NCBI GenBank assembly: GCA_004010275.1
Contig: RBWT01000032.1
Coordinates: forward strand, 1-51,953
Direction: 5' to 3'
Origin: Streptomyces huasconensis
GTDB lineage: Bacteria; Actinomycetota; Actinomycetes; Streptomycetales; Streptomycetaceae
DNA length: 51,953 nucleotides
The notes beneath the pieces are model-generated. The model did no database searches, was not told the DNA's origin, and was given only the letters and a program-made list of their open reading frames with translations. Position numbers and translations under genes: made by a program. Shown piece after piece: positions 8,145 through 18,269 of this stretch (position 1 is the first letter of the stretch; every line of letters begins with the position of its first letter).

Positions 8145-10682
8145 CCGCAACCCACCCCGCATCCACCGGCCCCGGCGCCGAGCCCGTATGGATGCTCCGC
8201 ATCAACCCCCTGCGCAGAGCCTCACTGGCCGACGAGGCCCTGGCGGCTCTCATCTCCCGGCTGACCGAGGCGGAACGCGAGACGGCCGCGCTGGCCGAGG
8301 TCTGCTCCGACCAGCTCTACGCACGCATCGGCCGGACACCTGGGGAGGAGCGGGCCCGGCTCGTCGCCCTGCGCCGAGCCATCCACAACGGCCGAACCCC
8401 CGGCTCACTCGCACGCGCTGTCGACCCGTCCCTCGCACCGGCCATATCCCGGTGGGAGGACGCCCGGACGCGGCTGGCGCGGCTGCGCCAAGAGGTACGC
8501 GACACGCACGACGAAGCCATCGCACGCGAACGTCGCGTACTCGCCGGGTTCCTGGGTGACGAGGACCTGCGCCGCTCCCTGGCGCTGCTGGCCCCCGAGG
8601 TCGACAGCGCGGCGGAGCGCTACCGGCAGGCCATGACCCTGCCCGGCACACCCGCCGCCCGCGTGCGCAAGTCCGAACGGGGCCTGCTGCAATACGTCAC
8701 CCGCGCCCTGGTCCGCACCAGCCCGCTCTCCCGCTTCACCGCCGTCGCCCTCGCGGTGCCCGGCGAACACGGGAACGGCCCGGACCAGGTCGCTTTCACC
8801 GGCGCCGTGCCCCAGCTGTCCCTGGACCGGGTCATGGCCGACTATGTCGCCGCCGGGCTGCCGGGGGCGACGAGCCGCCTGCCCGGACCCGACAGCTGGG
8901 TCTGCCGGCCCCCGACGGCCGAACTCGACCCCGAAACGGGCCGCTACACCTTCCTGCGCGCCACCGACGGGGGAGTGCGGCTGCTGGCTGCTCCGCCGAG
9001 CGGACGCCCTGCACGGTCATGCTCCGGATCACCGCCATGGGCCCCCGCCCCATCTCCGCGGTCGCCGCCGACGCGGCCCGCGTCCTCGACCTGAGCATCC
9101 CCGAGGCGCTGCGCACCGTCATGGACGCCCTGCGCGTCGGAATCCTGTGCACCGCCGCGGGCCCCGAGGAGTGGCACGCCGATCCGCTGCCCCCGCCGCA
9201 GGGGCCCGGAGCGGACCAGGTGCACGGACACCTGGCCACCGTCCGGGAGCAACTGCCGCGGCTGGCCGACGCCCCCGCCACCGAACGGGCAGCGCTCCTG
9301 TCCGCCGTACGGGGAGCGGCAGCGGAGCTGAGCCGTGCGGCGGGCCGTCCCGCCACCGCCCTCGTCGAGGAGGACTACGTCGCGCCCCCGGTCGCGCTCA
9401 CCACCCGGCAGTGGCGGTCACAGCTGGCCGACCTGGCCCACGTCGTGGAGTTCCAGAGCCTGTTCGACCGCATGCACGACGTGCGGCAACTGCTCACGGC
9501 CGCGTTCACCGCGCGCTTCGGTGCCGGGGCAAGCGTGCCCCTGTGCGAACACGCCGACGGCTTGGTGCGCGAGGTGTATGACCGGGAGATGCGCTACCGG
9601 GTCCACGGCGAGCGGGGCCTCGGACCGGCCGACGGATGCCTGGAGGCCCTGCGCGACCTGCGCGAACAGGCCGTGGCCGCACTCCACTCGGACCTGGCGC
9701 GGTGCCGCCCGGCCGACGAGGAGCTCACGTGGAAGCCCTCCGAACTGTCCGGGCTCGCCGCCGACCTGCCCGAACCCTTGCGCCGGGACCCCGTCTCGTA
9801 CGGAGTTCTGGTCCAGCCGACCGGAGACCGGCTGGTCGTCAACGACGCCTACGCGGGCCACGGAATGCTCTACGGACGGTTCCTGGCCGCCGACGCCGAA
9901 GCCGGCGGCCGGGCCGCCCACCGCCTGAGGGACCGGCTCACCGCCCGCTACGGCCACGACGGCGCGGCCGTCGCCGAGGATCTCGGCCTGCATCGCCTCA
10001 ACGTGAACGCGCACCCGCCCGTGCTCCCCGACGGGTTGCGTGCGGACGACTGGTATGGGCTGCGCCTGGTCCACGACCCGGGGGCAGGCCGACTGCTGGT
10101 GGAGCGCCCTGACGGCCGCGAGCTGCGGGTCGTCACCCTGGGCGCCGGGTTCCCTGAGTTGTACCCGGCCCCGCTGCGCATCGCGACCTGCTGCGCAGCG
10201 GCGGCCGGCTGGTCACGACGTGGTCGCGCCCGCCACCGGCTCGCGGGCGCCGACCCACGCGCCACGCACGGCTACCCGCGGCTCGCCGCCGGCGACGTGG
10301 TGCTGTCCAGGCGCCGCTGGTACGCGGGGGAGGACCTCGGCGAGGCCCTCGCGGCCGGCCCCGGCGACGCCGACCGGCTGCTCGCGCTCACGCATGGCGG
10401 GCCCGGCACGGCGTACCGCCCGAGGTGGTCTTCAAGACGGTCGCCGACCCGACCCGGCGAGCCGCGGCGCAGGACCGCCGGAGGCAGAAGCCCCAATACG
10501 CCGACCTGCGCAGCGCGCTGATGGCGCGGGTGCTGCCCCGAATGCTGGAGCGGGGCGGGACGGGCTTCGTGGAGGAAGCCCTGCCGGGGGTCGGCGCGTC
10601 GGCGCACGCCTTCGAGTGGGTGGTGGAGATCGGACGGGACCCGGGAGGCCGGTTCACGTACATGGCGGAGGAAACACGTTGA
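8141..10682 (+). CDS. LanB-like dehydratase, glutamylation domain (split thiopeptide type)
   Basis: Proteins of this family transfer glutamate from glutamyl-tRNA to Ser or Thr of the precursor, the first step of dehydroalanine formation. About 845 residues are encoded after bridging frameshifts near 8990, 10190-10240 and 10395. The start VWMLRINPLRRASL, KSERGLLQYVTRALVRTSPLSRF near residue 180 (given here in part: TRALVRTSPLSRF) and the later VVEFQSLFDRMHDVRQL and RLNVNAHPP are typical of the lantibiotic dehydratase N-terminal domain. The elimination domain is missing and is encoded separately at 15980, as in thiopeptide pathways. The ATG overlaps the permease stop and the TGA overlaps the TTG of the next gene. 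With eleven Ser in the predicted core it has an unusually serine-rich substrate. Confidence 0.88.
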
Positions 10683-12479
10683 GGAAACTGAGAAAACTGC
10701 GTCCTGGGCTGCACTACGCCCCCGTGCAGAGCGGCGTCTACTTCGGCTCGGCCCGGGGCCAGTTCGTCCTGCGGGGGCCGCAGGCGCTGTTCGGCGTCGC
10801 CGACGTGTGCGTGCCCGCCCTGGAGGACGGCGCGACGGAAGACGATCTGGTCGCCGCGCTCGGCACCGAGCGGGCCCGGCCGGTGGTGCAGCTGCTGCTG
10901 AAGACCTTCGACGGCCACGGCCTGCTGCTCGACCCGGCCCGCTTCACCGCGCAGCCGCCCTCGGCCGACGAGCGCCGACGCCACGCGGGCGCGCTGGCCG
11001 AGCTGGAGACGGTGAGCGACGACCCTTACCGTCACTTCGCGACGCTGAGGGCCGCGACCGTCGTGCTGTGCGGGCCGCCGGAAGCCGTCGAACCGGCCGC
11101 CCGCGGCCTGGCGCGGGCGGGGGTCGGCCGGCTGGTCCTCGCCGTTCCCGACCCGCGGGCCGTCGAGGCGACGGCACGCCGGCTCGGGGCCGCGACCTAC
11201 GAGCTGACCGGCGCGCCGACGGACGGTCCGCTGCCCCTCGGCGGGGAGGCGGACGCGTACGTCCTGTGTCACGCGGTGGCGGGCGAGAGCACCGGGAACA
11301 CAGGGAACACTGGGAACACCGAGACCACGGACGCTTGGGCAGCACGGCTCGCCCAGCTGCCCCCGGGGCGGCCGGTGGTGCCTGTGGCCTTCGCCGAGGC
11401 GTTCACGCTGGTGGGCCCGGTGCTCGACAGCCCGGTGGCAGCCCTGCACCGGACGGCCCTGCACCGGCGCGCCGCCGACTGGGCCGCGGCTCAGCCGGCC
11501 GTACCGGTCACCCGCCCCGTCGGGGACGCCCTCGCCGGAGCCCTGGCCGGGCGGGCGGTGTTCCATGCCCTCACCACCGGGGCGGACCCGGGAGAGGCGC
11601 ACATCGTGCACGGCGACGAACCGGCCGCCGACCGCCTCGACACGCCCGCGCACCCGAACGGCCCGGACGCCCGCCGCCTCGCACTCACAGACGTCCCCGC
11701 CGAACCCGCCCCGGCCGCCGAAGCGACCGCCGAAGCCGTCGAATCGCTGGCCCGTCCATGGACCGGCCTGTACTCCCTGCCCACCGCCTACGACCTGCCG
11801 CAACTCCCCGTCGCGCTGGCCGAGGCCCGGCCCTGCTCCGGCGGCACGCGGGCCGTCGTCGGCCGGGGCGCCAACCAGCAACAGGCCGCCCTCCAGGCCG
11901 CGCTGGCGGTGCTGCGCGCCACCGTGTCCGACGCCGCGCCCGAGAGCCTGTCCGAGGGCGTCGCGGCGGCGGGCACCACCGCCGAGCGCTGGCTCCTGGA
12001 CGGCGCCCTGCGCCTGCTGGCCGCCCGGGCCGAACCGGCGGCCGCCCGGTGGACTTCGACACGCTCGGGGCCCACCCCCGGGGGCTGTGGCGGGTGCTGG
12101 CGGACTACGAAGGCGTCGACCCCGACGTCGACTGTACGAACTTCCCGGGCTGTCCTGGCCGCTGGCCCGGGTCCGTACCCAGGACGGCGCCCCGCTGTCC
12201 GCCGCCTGGGGGCCGGACGCCGACCACGCGGTCGCCGACGCCCTCGCGGACGCGCTGGCCCGGGTCCGCACCCGCGCGGCGCGCGGAAGTGACCTTGTCG
12301 GCGACGGACCCGCCACCGACGCGCTGGAGAGCGCGGAGAGCTCCGCCGTGGCCGCGCTGCGGGCCGAGGTGACCGCGTACGCCGCCGCGAACGGCCTGGA
12401 GTTCACCGGGCGCCCCGCGGGCCGCGATCCGGTACTCGGGGACCTTCCGTTCCGGCACGGCCGGGTGAGCGCCGCATGA
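10679..12479 (+). CDS. Ocin-ThiF-like cyclodehydratase partner protein
   Basis: About 600 residues. The family (the F or C protein of azole RiPP pathways) binds the leader and presents the precursor to YcaO. The N-terminus LRKLRPGLHYAPVQSGVYFG resembles the winged-helix leader-binding element. It is followed by a Rossmann-like part, AATVVLCGPPEAVEPAARGL, as in E1/ThiF-like proteins. The later segment GGTRAVVGRGANQQQAALQA recalls the YcaO-like glycine-rich start. The TTG at 10679 is chosen because GGAGG precedes it and it overlaps the LanB stop. Frameshifts lie near 12050 and 12130; the C-terminus in the final frame ends LGDLPFRHGRVSAA. It overlaps the YcaO gene by ATGA, consistent with a stoichiometric complex. 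Confidence 0.75.
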
Positions 12480-14413
12480 CCGCCCCCGCACCGGCCCCGC
12501 GGGTCGAGGCCGGCCCTGGCCTGACGGCCGACCCCGGCCGCACCGCGCACCTCGTTGCCATGCTGCACCCGGCTGGCGGAACGCACCGGGGCCACCGTGT
12601 CGGTGAACGCCGGCTGGGACCTGGCGTGGGAGACAGCACAGTGGGCGGCAGCCGCCCGAGCGCACCGCCCACACCTGTCTGTGCGACTCCTGGGCGCCGA
12701 GGCGCTCGTCGGACCTCTGTGGGTACCCGGCACACCCTCCGGCTGCGCCGGCTGCGCCGAGGCGCGGCTGCGCATCGCCGCCGACCACCCGCTGGTCGAG
12801 GAGTTCGAGGTGCCGTGCCGGTTGCCCGGCGACGAGTCCCCCTTCCTTCCCGAACTGCTGGAGGCGGCCGTACAGTCGCTGCTGGACACGCTGCCCGCCC
12901 CTGGCGAGCTGCGCGCCGTCGGCGGACCGCACAGCTGTCGTCACCGGGTGCGCCGCAGCCTCGCGTGTCCCGTGTGCGGCGGTCCACCGGCCGTCCCGGT
13001 CGACGTCGATGCCCGCCGCCGCGCTGGCAGCCGGCCTCCCGCCCGGCGGACCCGCGCAACCCGGTTCGCAGCCTGCGGGGCCGTACCCTGCTCGACCGCT
13101 CCTCCTTGCGCGAACGGGTCGTCGACCCCCGCTTCGGACCGGTCCTCGGCGTCATCCGGGACACGAACGCGCCGTTCGCGATGAGCAGCGCCGTCCACCC
13201 CGACGCGAAGGCCTGGGGGTACGGGCGCGCCCCGCACTTCGACCGGTCGGAGCCGCTCGCGGTGCTGGAGGTGTACGAACGCCTCGCGGGCTTCCCCCAC
13301 CACGGCGCCGTGCTGACCGACACCCCCTACGAGGCCCTGCGCGACCGGGCCCTGGACCCCGACTCCCTCGGCCAGTACACGCCCCAACAGCTGGCACACC
13401 CCATGAGCCGGGTACTGCCCGGCGACGCGACCACCCCGCGCGACTGGGTGTGGGGGCACCGGCTGAGGGACGGCGAACCCCTGCTCGTCCCGGCCGAAGT
13501 GGGCTTCTACCAGTACGAGTACACCGAGCGGCTGGCCCGCCACCGGGCACGCCGGGCCCCGGCCGACCGCCGCCGCCGGCACTTCCAGCCCGAGTCCTCC
13601 AGCGGCTGCGCCCTGGGAGCCAGCCTTGAGGAGGCCACGCTGCACTCGCTGTTCGAACTGGCGGAGCGTGACGCCTTCCTGCTGGCCTTCCACCGCGCCC
13701 GACCGCTGCCGGCCGTGGACCCGAGGTCCCTGGACGACCCGGTCAGCCGGATGTTGCTCGACAGCATCGAGGCCCGTGACTACGACGCCCACCTGCTGGT
13801 CATCACCCAGGACATCGGGATACCGGCCATCTGGGCGCTGGCCGTGCACCGCGAGGGCGGCTTCCCGGCGACCTGGTCCGCGGCCGGCTCGGACATCGAC
13901 CCGGCGGACGCGGTGCGCGGCGCACTGTGGGAACTGGCCCAGCTGGTCCGCGAGCCCGTCGACTGGGAACGGGCTGACGCCGAACGGCTGCTGGCGGACC
14001 CCTACCAGGTCGACGTACTGAAGGACCACTACGTCCTGTACTCCCTGCCGCAGACGCTGCCCCGGATCACCTCGGTGCTGGGCGGCCCGGCCGTCGGCCT
14101 GGACGAGGCGTTCCCCGGCGCGGCGGAGCGGTTCCGCGCCGAGGCCGGCGGCGACGTGCTCGGCGCCCTGCGGTGGACGGAGCGGCTGTTCGCGGCGCCG
14201 GACTCGACACCGTCGTAGCCGTCGCACCAGACCACCCGGGAACACGCCGACCTGGGGCTGGCGGTGGCCAAAGCCGTGGTGCCCGGCATCGTCCCGATGT
14301 GCTTCGGCCACGCCCAGCAAAGGCTGACGGGTCTTCCCCGGCTGGAACGCGCCCTGGCCGAGGAGGGGCGTTCTGGAGCCACCGCCCCCTACGACCCCCA
14401 CCCCTTCCCCTGA
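12476..14413 (+). CDS. YcaO cyclodehydratase with N-terminal zinc-binding domain
   Basis: This encodes about 645 residues. The enzyme uses ATP to convert Cys, and possibly Ser, of the core to azolines. The N-terminal ~200 residues contain two Cys pairs (CAGCAEARL and CPVCG) typical of the E1-like cyclodehydratase portion. The YcaO part begins RERVVDPRFGPV and contains SSGCALGASLEEATLHSLFE followed by LAERDAFLLAFHRARPLP, the nucleotide-binding region. The last frame ends PHPFP, matching the PxPxP C-terminus of azoline-forming YcaO proteins. Frameshifts lie near 12565, 13030 and 14200. Without the last, the ORF would end at 14218 and lose the essential C-terminus. It sits between its partner (ThiF-like) and the dehydrogenase. 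Confidence 0.9.
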
Positions 14414-14456
14414 CATCGAACCGCCCCGACCGGACCACACCTCCAGGAGATCGTTC

Positions 14457-15983
14457 ATGGCTGCCCTGTCCCCGTCACCCCGGGACGTCCTGCGGTTCGC
14501 CTTCTCCCAAGGCGCCGGAAACGCCCTGGTCACCGCCCCGATCCGCGTCACCGAGAACCCGGTGACCACGGCAGGCCTGCTGCCGGCCGGTGCTCTGCCC
14601 GATCGCCGGACACCGCTGCCCCGGGGCACCCACGAATACCTCGCGGACCTGCCTTACCCACGGCGCGGGGTCGCGGCGGACCCGGCGGCCACGGCGGACC
14701 AGCGGCTCGGGCACGCGCTCGTCGCCGCCTTCGGCATCCAACGCCGCGAGCCGTCCAACCCGTACAACGACCACCGTGGTTACGCCTCGGTGCGCAGCAA
14801 GTTCCCCGTCCACGCCTTCGTCACCGGGCAAGGCCGCCGGCAGCTGGTGGACGTGGGCCGGCACGCCCTGCTGGAGATGAAGGCCCCCGGCCCGGCCGAC
14901 GAGCCCACTTCGGTCGTTCTCGCCGGGCGGTTCACTCACCTGCCCGACTACTACCGTCCGCTGCGCGGGCCGCTGACCGAGCTGGAACTGGGCATCAACC
15001 TACGGGCCCTGGCCGTCGGCATGGAGCTGTTCGCCGTGAACGGGTCCCTACGGCTCCCGGGCGCCGATGGCCCGGAGCTGCTGGCCCGGCTCGGACTGGC
15101 CCCCACATGGGAGTGGACCCTGCCGCTGGTGGTCGAGACGGCGGGGCCTGCGGGCACTGGCCCGGAAGACTCCCCACCTGCCGGTACGGGACCGGAAGGC
15201 TCCCTGCCTCCCGGTGCAGGACCGGAAGGCTCCCCGCCCGTCGCCGTGACCGAGCCCGTCCCGCCGGACCCGGCCCTCGCCGAGGTGGTCTCCGTCAACC
15301 GCGCCCAACAGGCCGCCGTGCCGGCCGCACCCCTGACCGGGGCGATACCCGACCTGCCGGACCGGCACGATATCTCCTGGGCCGAGGTGTTCTTCGAACG
15401 GACGGCCGGGCGGATGCCCCGCCGCCTCTCCGGAATGAACGGCAGGCGCCGCCGCGTCCCGTCCACCGCGCTCACCGACGCGGCAGCCTGGCTCCGCGTG
15501 CCGCCACCGGGGCTGCTGCGCGCGGTGGCCGACGCGATCCGCGTCACCGCCGTCGTCCAGGACGTGGACGGCTTCGAGGACGGCCGCTACGAAGTGCGCG
15601 GCACCGGCATCTCGGCCCGGGACACCACGGGTCCCGGACTGCACGCCCGACTGGAGCGCGAGTACGGCTATCCGCTCACCCCGGGCAACGGTTGCGACGT
15701 ACGCCATGCCACGACCCTGTGGTTCCTGACCGTCCGCCCCCGCCACCTCGTCGAGGAGTTCGGCCCCGCCGGATGGCCGCTCGCGCAGTACGCGGCCGGC
15801 TGGATGACGCAGGGACTGTCCCTGTCCGCCGCGGCACACGGCCTGTACGCGCGCCCGGCACGCGCCTTCGACGAGATTCCCACCCAGCGACTCCTCGGTC
15901 TGGAGCCCGACGAGACCATCCTGCTCTCCGTCATCAGCGGCACCGGCCGCTTCACCGAGCAGGTATGGGACATGCGGCTGTGA
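14457..15983 (+). CDS. SagB-type azoline dehydrogenase (FMN)
   Basis: This 508-residue protein lies 43 bp after the YcaO gene, with CAGGAG before ATG 14457. The family is FMN-dependent and oxidises thiazolines and oxazolines to thiazoles and oxazoles. The N-terminal half has NPYNDHRGYASVRSKFPVH and a nitroreductase-like ELELGINLRALAVGMELFAV. A second half carries RRRVPSTALTDAAAWLRVPP and ends with LLGLEPDETILLSVISGTG. The halves are joined by a Pro/Gly/Glu linker built from three 30-bp DNA repeats (15153-15242). In lactazole the equivalent enzyme is fused to the elimination domain; here the two are separate genes overlapping by GTGA. The intact frame suggests this gene is sequenced correctly. 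Confidence 0.85.
   Translation: MAALSPSPRDVLRFAFSQGAGNALVTAPIRVTENPVTTAGLLPAGALPDRRTPLPRGTHEYLADLPYPRRGVAADPAATADQRLGHALVAAFGIQRREPSNPYNDHRGYASVRSKFPVHAFVTGQGRRQLVDVGRHALLEMKAPGPADEPTSVVLAGRFTHLPDYYRPLRGPLTELELGINLRALAVGMELFAVNGSLRLPGADGPELLARLGLAPTWEWTLPLVVETAGPAGTGPEDSPPAGTGPEGSLPPGAGPEGSPPVAVTEPVPPDPALAEVVSVNRAQQAAVPAAPLTGAIPDLPDRHDISWAEVFFERTAGRMPRRLSGMNGRRRRVPSTALTDAAAWLRVPPPGLLRAVADAIRVTAVVQDVDGFEDGRYEVRGTGISARDTTGPGLHARLEREYGYPLTPGNGCDVRHATTLWFLTVRPRHLVEEFGPAGWPLAQYAAGWMTQGLSLSAAAHGLYARPARAFDEIPTQRLLGLEPDETILLSVISGTGRFTEQVWDMRL
15153..15242 (+). repeat. Three 30-bp tandem repeats in the dehydrogenase linker
   Basis: Units at 15153-15182, 15183-15212 and 15213-15242 encode variants of G-T-G-P-E-G-S-P-P-A. 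The repeat keeps the reading frame and encodes a flexible linker, so copy number could vary between strains without breaking the enzyme. Confidence 0.8.
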
Positions 15984-16945
15984 GCGAAGCGAGCCGCAGC
16001 GCGGCGCACTCGACCCCCACGGCCGAACGTCCCGCATGGACGGCTTGGCACCTTCACCTGCCCTCGACCGCGCAATCCGTCCACGACCGCGTCCTGAGCC
16101 AAGCCATCGCCCCTGCCATCAAGCAACTCCCGGACCTGCCCTGGTTCTTCGTACGCTACTGGCAAGCCGGACCGCACCTGCGGCTGCGCATCGCCGGCCT
16201 GGAACCGGAGCGGGCATCCGCGACGGAACTCCGCCTCCGGGAGGCCCTGACCGACGCCACGATCCTGCGGGACGGCGAGGAACCGCTGACCGACGCCGCC
16301 TTCGGCCGAGAGGCACAGCGCCTCGCCTCGGCCGGCGAGGCCGGCTCCGCCCTGCCCCCAGGCGCACCCCCGCTGCCCGCAGGGGTGTACGAGGCCGTCT
16401 ACGAACCCGAGTACGAACGCTACGGCGGCGAGGCGCTGATGCCCCTGTCCGAATCCCTGTTCACCCTTTCCAGCACGCTCGTCCTGGCCTTCCTTTCCCG
16501 GCCGCGTGGACGCCGCGCCCGCGCCCTGTTCGCTCTCAACGGCGCGGGCGCCGCGGCCGCACTCGGCGGCAGCCCCGAGGCGGACGCCTTCTGCGCACAC
16601 GGTCTCGCCTCGTGGCGGCGCTGGCTGCTGGGCTACGGGTATCCGGCCGACGAGGTGGACCGCTGGACGGCGGCAGCGGGCACCGGACCCGGCGAGGCGG
16701 AGCAGACGCGGGCGGTCCTCGCCTCCGCCGAGGCCGGCACTGGACCGCTGGCCCTCTGGCAGCGGGAGCTGACGGCGTCCCTCGGCATCTGGCGGCAGAC
16801 CCCGGACGTCCAGCCTGGCCGGATTCTCTTCTCCCACCTCCACATGCTGCACAACCGGCTCGGCCTCGGCATCGCCGACGAACTTCTCACCTACGCACGG
16901 CTCGCGCCCCACCACACCACTGACCCCGACCGGAGCCTCCGATGA
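15980..16945 (+). CDS. Thiopeptide-type elimination protein (split LanB C-terminal domain)
   Basis: This encodes 321 residues. The family removes glutamate from glutamylated Ser/Thr to give dehydroalanine or dehydrobutyrine. WTAWHLHLPSTAQSVHDRVL opens the domain. WFFVRYWQAGPHLRLRIAGL is the hallmark of the thiopeptide-type bacteriocin biosynthesis domain, and YEPEYERYGGEALMPLSESL is the second conserved block. The GTG at 15980 overlaps the SagB stop and gives a short N-terminal extension before the domain. The TGA overlaps the ATG of the cupin gene. Together with the glutamylation protein at 8141 it completes the split dehydratase. Confidence 0.9.
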   Translation: MSEASRSAAHSTPTAERPAWTAWHLHLPSTAQSVHDRVLSQAIAPAIKQLPDLPWFFVRYWQAGPHLRLRIAGLEPERASATELRLREALTDATILRDGEEPLTDAAFGREAQRLASAGEAGSALPPGAPPLPAGVYEAVYEPEYERYGGEALMPLSESLFTLSSTLVLAFLSRPRGRRARALFALNGAGAAAALGGSPEADAFCAHGLASWRRWLLGYGYPADEVDRWTAAAGTGPGEAEQTRAVLASAEAGTGPLALWQRELTASLGIWRQTPDVQPGRILFSHLHMLHNRLGLGIADELLTYARLAPHHTTDPDRSLR

Positions 16946-18153
16946 CCCTCACCGACAGCCCCGAGCCGACGCTGGCCGCGCCCCGCCACACCGCTCTCCG
17001 ACGCCTGGTCGAGGACCCGGCCGCCTTTGCCGTACGGCTGCCCGAGGAGCCCCGGATGCGCCGCGCCGCAGACGACTTCTCCGACCTGTTCGACCTGGGC
17101 ACGATCGACGAACTGCTCACCGACCGAGCGCTGCGCAGACCCGCGTTCCGGGTGATCCGCGACGGTGAGCAGGTGCCCGACACCGCCTGCCTGCACCGGA
17201 GCCTGCTCTACCCGGACGTCGCCGACCCCCACAAGATCTCCCGCCTCCTCGCCGAGGGGGCCACGCTGGTCTTCCAGGGCCTGCAGGAACTGACCGGTCC
17301 CCTGGCCGAGTTCGCCCGCCGCCTGGCCCACGACCTGGGCCGCCCGGTCAACGTGAACGCGTACGTGACACCGGCCGGCTCCCAGGGCTTCGGCGACCAC
17401 TACGACACCCAGGACTCCTTCATCGTCCAGATCCACGGCAGCAAGCGCTGGACCTTGAACGATCCCGTGGTCGCGCGACCACTCAGCCACGAATCGGGGA
17501 GGAAGGTCACTGCCGGCGCGCCCGGCCGGACCCTCACCCTCGCACCCGGTGACTGCCTCTGGCTCCCGCGGGGCTGGGTCCACTCGGCGCGCAGCACCGA
17601 CACCGCTTCCGTCCATCTCACGATCAGCCTTTACGAGTGGACCGGGCACTGGGCCTGGACCCGCATCGCCGACCGGGCCGCGGACCTGCCCGGCCGCTTC
17701 CCGCTCAGCACGGACTTCTTCCGGGACCGGTCGGCCGCCGAGAAGGACATGGCCACCCTGCGCGCCGAACTGATCGAGTGGCTGACCAGAGCGGACGACT
17801 CCGCACTGGTCGATCTGGTCCGCGCAGCGGGCGCCCCCGAGTTTCCGTCCCCGCTGCGCCACCCGTTCCGGCAGGCCCTGGCCGACGGCGTGGACGAGGA
17901 CACCGAGTACACGGTGAACGCATACGCCGTACTGGGAGCCGAGATCCGCGGAGACCGCCTGGTCCTCACCCTCGGCGCTCGCGGTCTCACCGTCCCGGCA
18001 ACGATGGCCCCGATCCTCGCCGACCTCCTGTCCCGCGACCGCTTCCGCCCGAAGGACCTCACCCCGCCCCTCGACCCCGCCCAACGCGACCACCTCCTGT
18101 CCCGCCTCCAGTCGGAGGGCGTCCTCACCCCGGCCTCCGGCAGCCGCACATGA
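16942..18153 (+). CDS. JmjC/cupin-4 family Fe(II)/2-oxoglutarate oxygenase
   Basis: This 403-residue protein belongs to the cupin-4 (ribosomal oxygenase-like, NO66/YcfD) group. These enzymes hydroxylate protein or peptide side chains using Fe(II) and 2-oxoglutarate. The metal triad is visible: HYDTQDSF gives His and Asp, and LPRGWVHSA gives the distal His. FIVQIHGSKRW carries the usual cosubstrate-side residues. The C-terminal third (after about residue 250) is helical and probably a dimerisation or winged-helix domain. Its ATG overlaps the elimination gene stop, so it belongs to the operon. The likely substrate is the precursor core (Asn, Leu or another residue of GNAL) or the leader; this is inference. 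It is the last gene of the plus-strand operon. Confidence 0.85.
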   Translation: MTLTDSPEPTLAAPRHTALRRLVEDPAAFAVRLPEEPRMRRAADDFSDLFDLGTIDELLTDRALRRPAFRVIRDGEQVPDTACLHRSLLYPDVADPHKISRLLAEGATLVFQGLQELTGPLAEFARRLAHDLGRPVNVNAYVTPAGSQGFGDHYDTQDSFIVQIHGSKRWTLNDPVVARPLSHESGRKVTAGAPGRTLTLAPGDCLWLPRGWVHSARSTDTASVHLTISLYEWTGHWAWTRIADRAADLPGRFPLSTDFFRDRSAAEKDMATLRAELIEWLTRADDSALVDLVRAAGAPEFPSPLRHPFRQALADGVDEDTEYTVNAYAVLGAEIRGDRLVLTLGARGLTVPATMAPILADLLSRDRFRPKDLTPPLDPAQRDHLLSRLQSEGVLTPASGSRT

Positions 18154-18269
18154 CGGACGCGTGCACCGCCGGTCGTCGTGTCATCAACAACGACAGCTCC
18201 ACCCGGCCAGGCAGGTCAGCGAACATCGGTGAACGTCGCCTGGTTGGGCTTGTCGTATCAACCCAGCTC

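Noticed and set aside
10388..12889. 833-codon minus-strand frame
   Set aside because: Shadow of the ThiF-like and YcaO genes; low-complexity Gly/Arg/Ser composition and no start signal.
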